DNA of 8,361 nt, from NCBI GenBank assembly GCA_028292785.1, contig JAQGLQ010000464.1:1-8361 (forward strand), given 5' to 3'. A model generated the notes under the pieces. That model did not search any database, was not told the origin of the DNA, and saw only the letters and a list, made by a program, of their open reading frames with translations. Made by a program: the position numbers and the translations under genes. Below, one piece after another: positions 5,649 through 8,361 of this stretch. How positions within the stretch are numbered: the first letter of the stretch is position 1; the number at the start of each line of letters is the position of its first letter. Source of the DNA: Noviherbaspirillum sp. GTDB lineage: Bacteria > Pseudomonadota > Gammaproteobacteria > Burkholderiales > Burkholderiaceae.

Positions 5649-6659
5649 ATGTCCGATTTCTGGGCTCACAGCGGTTTCAATCTCGCCGGCCGCGACCGCT
5701 CCGGCAAACTGGTGGCGAGCGACGAGCTGCTGCGGGCCTGGTGGTGGCGCCCCGAGGTTGCGCCCGTCGATGAATCCTGCGCGGCCGAGCGCAAGCTGCA
5801 TGCCGCGCTGATTGCCGAGCCGCGGCGCGCGGTTTCCGCAACGGAACTGGCACGAATGCGCGATCCCGACGCCATCGAAAACTACGGCGTGATGCTGGCC
5901 TGGCGCGACCGGCTTCTCGCGAGCCCGACGCTGGAAGACGCTTATCTCGGCATCTTCGGCGGCGATGTCACGGTGCCGCCCGTGTTTATCGACCAGCTCG
6001 TCGAACTCCTCCTGCGCGGCATGCTCGATGGTACCGGCTCGGCGCTGGAAGCGCGTGCGGCGGAACTGTTCTTCCGTCCGCAAAAAGCGACGATCCAGGA
6101 TGGCGCGGTGATGCTCGCGGATGCGGAAACGGTGGCCCGGCATGAATCCGGCGGGGCCTACGGCGATATCGGCCGCCTGCTGGTGGAAGCGAAGATCAAG
6201 CCGCGTACCGTGCAGCTCGACGTCATCGACCGCGAGAATCAGCACATCTACTGGGAACGCGACGCGGCGCACGATACCGTGCTCGCTTTCGTGCACGATG
6301 GGGCGGGCAGCGCCGCCTTTTGCCGCGTGATCGAAAAATGGATAGCGCACTTGCACGACGTGGAAGTGAGGGTGGAACCGCTGCGCGCGATCGAGGACAG
6401 CCGATGGAGCTGGCATATCGGACTCGACGCCGAAGCCAGCGGCATACTTAACGATCTTTACTGCGGCCGGCAAGTCGATGCAGCGCGCAAGGCGCGCATC
6501 CTGTCGTTGTTCCGCCTCGATTTCGCGGACGCTTCCGTGATGCGCCCGGACATCGCCGGCCGCCCGGTCTATCTCGGCTGCGCGATGAATGCCGCCCAGA
6601 TAGTGCGGATCAAGCCGCAGAACCTGCTGCTCAACCTGCCGCTGGCGGCGATGTCCTAA
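5649..6659 (+). CDS. DUF6352-like protein of unknown function
   Basis: A 336-residue soluble protein that I believe belongs to the DUF6352 family, whose function is not known to me. Recognisable stretches are DFWAHSGFNL near the start, ESCAAERKLHAALIAEPRR (about 42-60), ARAAELFFRPQKATIQDG (about 135-152), GGAYGDIGRLLVEA (about 168-181), WHIGLDAEASGILNDLY (about 255-271), FRLDFADASVMRPDIAG (about 288-304) and a C-terminal KPQNLLLNLPLA. There is no signal peptide, membrane segment or catalytic motif I can name. The start is uncertain: ATG 5649 fits the family's short lead-in before DFW, ATG 5640 adds three residues, and neither has a clear ribosome site. The frame stays open back to 5514, but that part crosses the 5583-5598 palindrome and looks non-coding. 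It diverges from the DUF3182-like gene and converges on kup. Confidence 0.78.
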   Translation: MSDFWAHSGFNLAGRDRSGKLVASDELLRAWWWRPEVAPVDESCAAERKLHAALIAEPRRAVSATELARMRDPDAIENYGVMLAWRDRLLASPTLEDAYLGIFGGDVTVPPVFIDQLVELLLRGMLDGTGSALEARAAELFFRPQKATIQDGAVMLADAETVARHESGGAYGDIGRLLVEAKIKPRTVQLDVIDRENQHIYWERDAAHDTVLAFVHDGAGSAAFCRVIEKWIAHLHDVEVRVEPLRAIEDSRWSWHIGLDAEASGILNDLYCGRQVDAARKARILSLFRLDFADASVMRPDIAGRPVYLGCAMNAAQIVRIKPQNLLLNLPLAAMS

Positions 6660-6667
6660 ACAGGTTC

Positions 6668-8361
6668 TCAGATTTCGACCTGCACCCCAAGCTCGATGAC
6701 CCGGTTCGGCGGCACGCGGAAATAATCGGCGGCGTCGCGCGACATCCGGCTCATGGTGGCGAACAAGGATTCGCGCCACAGCGCCATGCCGACGCCGACC
6801 ACCGGGATTACGTTCTGGCGTCCGATGAAAAAAGAGGTCTCCATCGGTTCGAACTCGAGGCCGTAGGCCTTGCACGACTCGAGGGCGAGCGGTATGTCGC
6901 GCTCATCCTTGAAGCCATAGTACACATTGACCTGGTAGCAGGCATGGCCGAGCACCTCGACCTTGATGCGCTGGCTCTCGGGGATGGCAGGGATGTCGGC
7001 ATCGATCACCGTCAGGAATACCGTGCGTTCGTGCAGCACCTTATTGTGCCGCAGGTTGTGCAGCATCGCCTGCGGCACGCCGTCGCCGGCCGGACGGAAG
7101 AAAATGGCGGTACCCGCCACCCGCGGCGGCGGATCGAGAAACAGCGACTGCAGGAAATCGCCGATCTCGATGGCGTTTCTTTTCAGGTTCGACGCGACCA
7201 GCGAGCGTCCGGTGCGCCACGTCAGCATGATGGTGACCATGGCAAGGCCCAGAATCAGCGGAAACCATCCGCCGCTCGGGATCTTCAGGGTCGTGGATGA
7301 GAACAGCGCGATATCGATGATGAGGAAGAAGCCGGTGGCCGCCACGCATAGCGCCAGCGGATAGCCCCACTTGAACCGGATGACGAAGAAGGTGAGGATG
7401 GTCGTGATCAGCATCGTCGAGGTCGCCGCAACGCCATAGGCCGACGCCAGGTCGGATGAGGAGCCGAAACCGACGACCGCGATGATGACCGCGGTGAACT
7501 GCAACCAGTTGATCAGCGGGATATAAATCTGGCCGATCTCGCGGTCCGAGGTGTAGATGACCTGCATGCGCGGCAGAAAACCGAGGGAAATCGCTTGCTG
7601 GGTCACGGAAAACGCGCCCGAGATCGTGGCCTGCGAAGCGATCACGGTAGCCATGGTGGAAAGGGCCACCAGCGGGAAGATGCTCCATGCGCCAAGCTGC
7701 TGAAAAAACGGATTGGAAACCGCATCCGGGTTCGACAGCAGCAGCGCGCCCTGGCCGAGATAGTTCAGAGCCAGCGCGGGAAATACCACGAGGAACCAGG
7801 CCAGGCGGATCGGTCGCTTGCCGAAGTGCCCCATATCGGCGTATAGCGCTTCGGACCCCGTGAACGCAAGCACCACCGCTCCCAGCGCCACGAATGCAAG
7901 CCAGCCGTTGTGGCCGAGGAAGCGCAATGCATGGATCGGATTGATGGCGGCCAGGATCGCGGGGTTGAGCATGATGTTGACGATACCCATGGCGGCCAGC
8001 GCGATGAACCAGACCAGCATGATCGGCCCAAACCATTTGCCGATACCGGCCGTGCCTTTTTTCTGGAACAGGTACAAGGCGACCAGGACGGCGACGGTCA
8101 GCGGCAGCACGAAGGGGCGCAGCGCCGGCGTCGCCGTCTGCAAGCCTTCGATGGCCGACAGCACCGAGATGGCCGGCGTGATGACGCCGTCGCCGAAGAA
8201 CAGCGCCGCGCCCGACAGACCGAGCAGCATGACCGCATAATGACGGCCCGAAGTTTCCTTCACCGCCGACATTGCCAGCGCGGTCAGCGCCATGATGCCG
8301 CCCTCGCCGCGATTATTGGCGCGCAGCACCAGGGTCACGTATTTGAGCGTGACGATCATCG
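6668..8361 (-). CDS. kup: KUP-family potassium transporter, 5' end cut by window edge
   Basis: The C-terminal 563 or more residues of a Kup/Trk-D potassium uptake protein, an inner-membrane K+/H+ symporter. Family motifs are clear: NRGEGGIMAL (16-25 counting from the ATG at 8359), FGDGVITPAISVLSAIEG (55-72), FTGSEALYADMGHFG (166-180), LNYLGQGALLL (198-208) and the cytoplasmic-domain end, which closes with PPNRVIELGVQVEI. Some ten hydrophobic segments occupy roughly residues 40-385, followed by a soluble domain of about 175 residues. Kup proteins are usually about 620-630 residues, so roughly 60-80 residues, including the first membrane helix, lie beyond the right edge. The ATG at 8359 is therefore internal, not the start. 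The gene converges with the DUF6352-like gene, their stops being 8 bp apart. I see no frameshift or missing motif. Confidence 0.95.
   Translation of the reverse strand, partial: MIVTLKYVTLVLRANNRGEGGIMALTALAMSAVKETSGRHYAVMLLGLSGAALFFGDGVITPAISVLSAIEGLQTATPALRPFVLPLTVAVLVALYLFQKKGTAGIGKWFGPIMLVWFIALAAMGIVNIMLNPAILAAINPIHALRFLGHNGWLAFVALGAVVLAFTGSEALYADMGHFGKRPIRLAWFLVVFPALALNYLGQGALLLSNPDAVSNPFFQQLGAWSIFPLVALSTMATVIASQATISGAFSVTQQAISLGFLPRMQVIYTSDREIGQIYIPLINWLQFTAVIIAVVGFGSSSDLASAYGVAATSTMLITTILTFFVIRFKWGYPLALCVAATGFFLIIDIALFSSTTLKIPSGGWFPLILGLAMVTIMLTWRTGRSLVASNLKRNAIEIGDFLQSLFLDPPPRVAGTAIFFRPAGDGVPQAMLHNLRHNKVLHERTVFLTVIDADIPAIPESQRIKVEVLGHACYQVNVYYGFKDERDIPLALESCKAYGLEFEPMETSFFIGRQNVIPVVGVGMALWRESLFATMSRMSRDAADYFRVPPNRVIELGVQVEI

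Noticed and set aside
5634..6875. 413-codon minus-strand open frame opposite the DUF6352-like gene
   Set aside because: It is antisense to a gene with family-like conserved blocks and extends into the kup 3' end. Its arginine- and histidine-rich composition is typical of a GC-rich shadow frame.

Overview
The window looks like a chromosomal segment of a GC-rich proteobacterium, most likely a betaproteobacterium of the Burkholderiales. I infer this from the GC-rich codon use, a VanA/VanB vanillate demethylase of the proteobacterial type, and two proteobacterial uncharacterised families (DUF3182-like and DUF6352-like, both recognised from memory of family sequences). There are no tRNA or rRNA genes, CRISPR arrays, transposases or phage genes. 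One short, AT-richer stretch (about 540-800) is regulatory.

Layout. (1) At 1-453 on the minus strand is the N-terminal 151 codons of vanA, the Rieske oxygenase of vanillate O-demethylase; it runs off the left edge. (2) A 433-bp intergenic region (454-886) separates vanA from the divergent vanB (887-1843, plus), the reductase partner. It holds three TGTATACA-like elements that resemble operators of FCD-type GntR regulators such as VanR; no regulator gene is in view. (3) At 1974-3344 (plus) is an HD-GYP protein, probably a cyclic-di-GMP phosphodiesterase, with a degenerate HD domain in front of an intact HD-GYP domain. (4) Convergent to it is a minus-strand pair read 5368 to 3439: a DUF3182-like protein with an ATP-grasp-like glycine-rich motif, whose 3' end overlaps by 14 bp the start of an alpha/beta hydrolase gene. 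(5) Diverging from that pair is a DUF6352-like protein of unknown function (5649-6659, plus). The 280-bp region between them carries a hairpin, a possible promoter and a 16-bp palindrome. (6) Convergent with it, 8 bp away, is kup (6668-8361, minus), a KUP-family potassium transporter lacking its N-terminus at the right edge.

How the genes work together. VanA and VanB form one two-component enzyme: VanB passes electrons from NAD(P)H through FMN and a plant-type 2Fe-2S centre to the Rieske centre and mononuclear iron of VanA, which demethylates vanillate to protocatechuate. The DUF3182-like protein and the hydrolase are very probably co-transcribed and translationally coupled, so they may act on a common substrate, which is unknown. 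The HD-GYP protein, the DUF6352-like protein and Kup show no evident functional link to these or to each other.

I see no clear new defence, mobile or biosynthetic system. The least explained parts are the ATP-grasp-like/hydrolase pair with its structured leader, and the vanA-vanB intergenic region with its phased operators and a possible 20-residue ORF.
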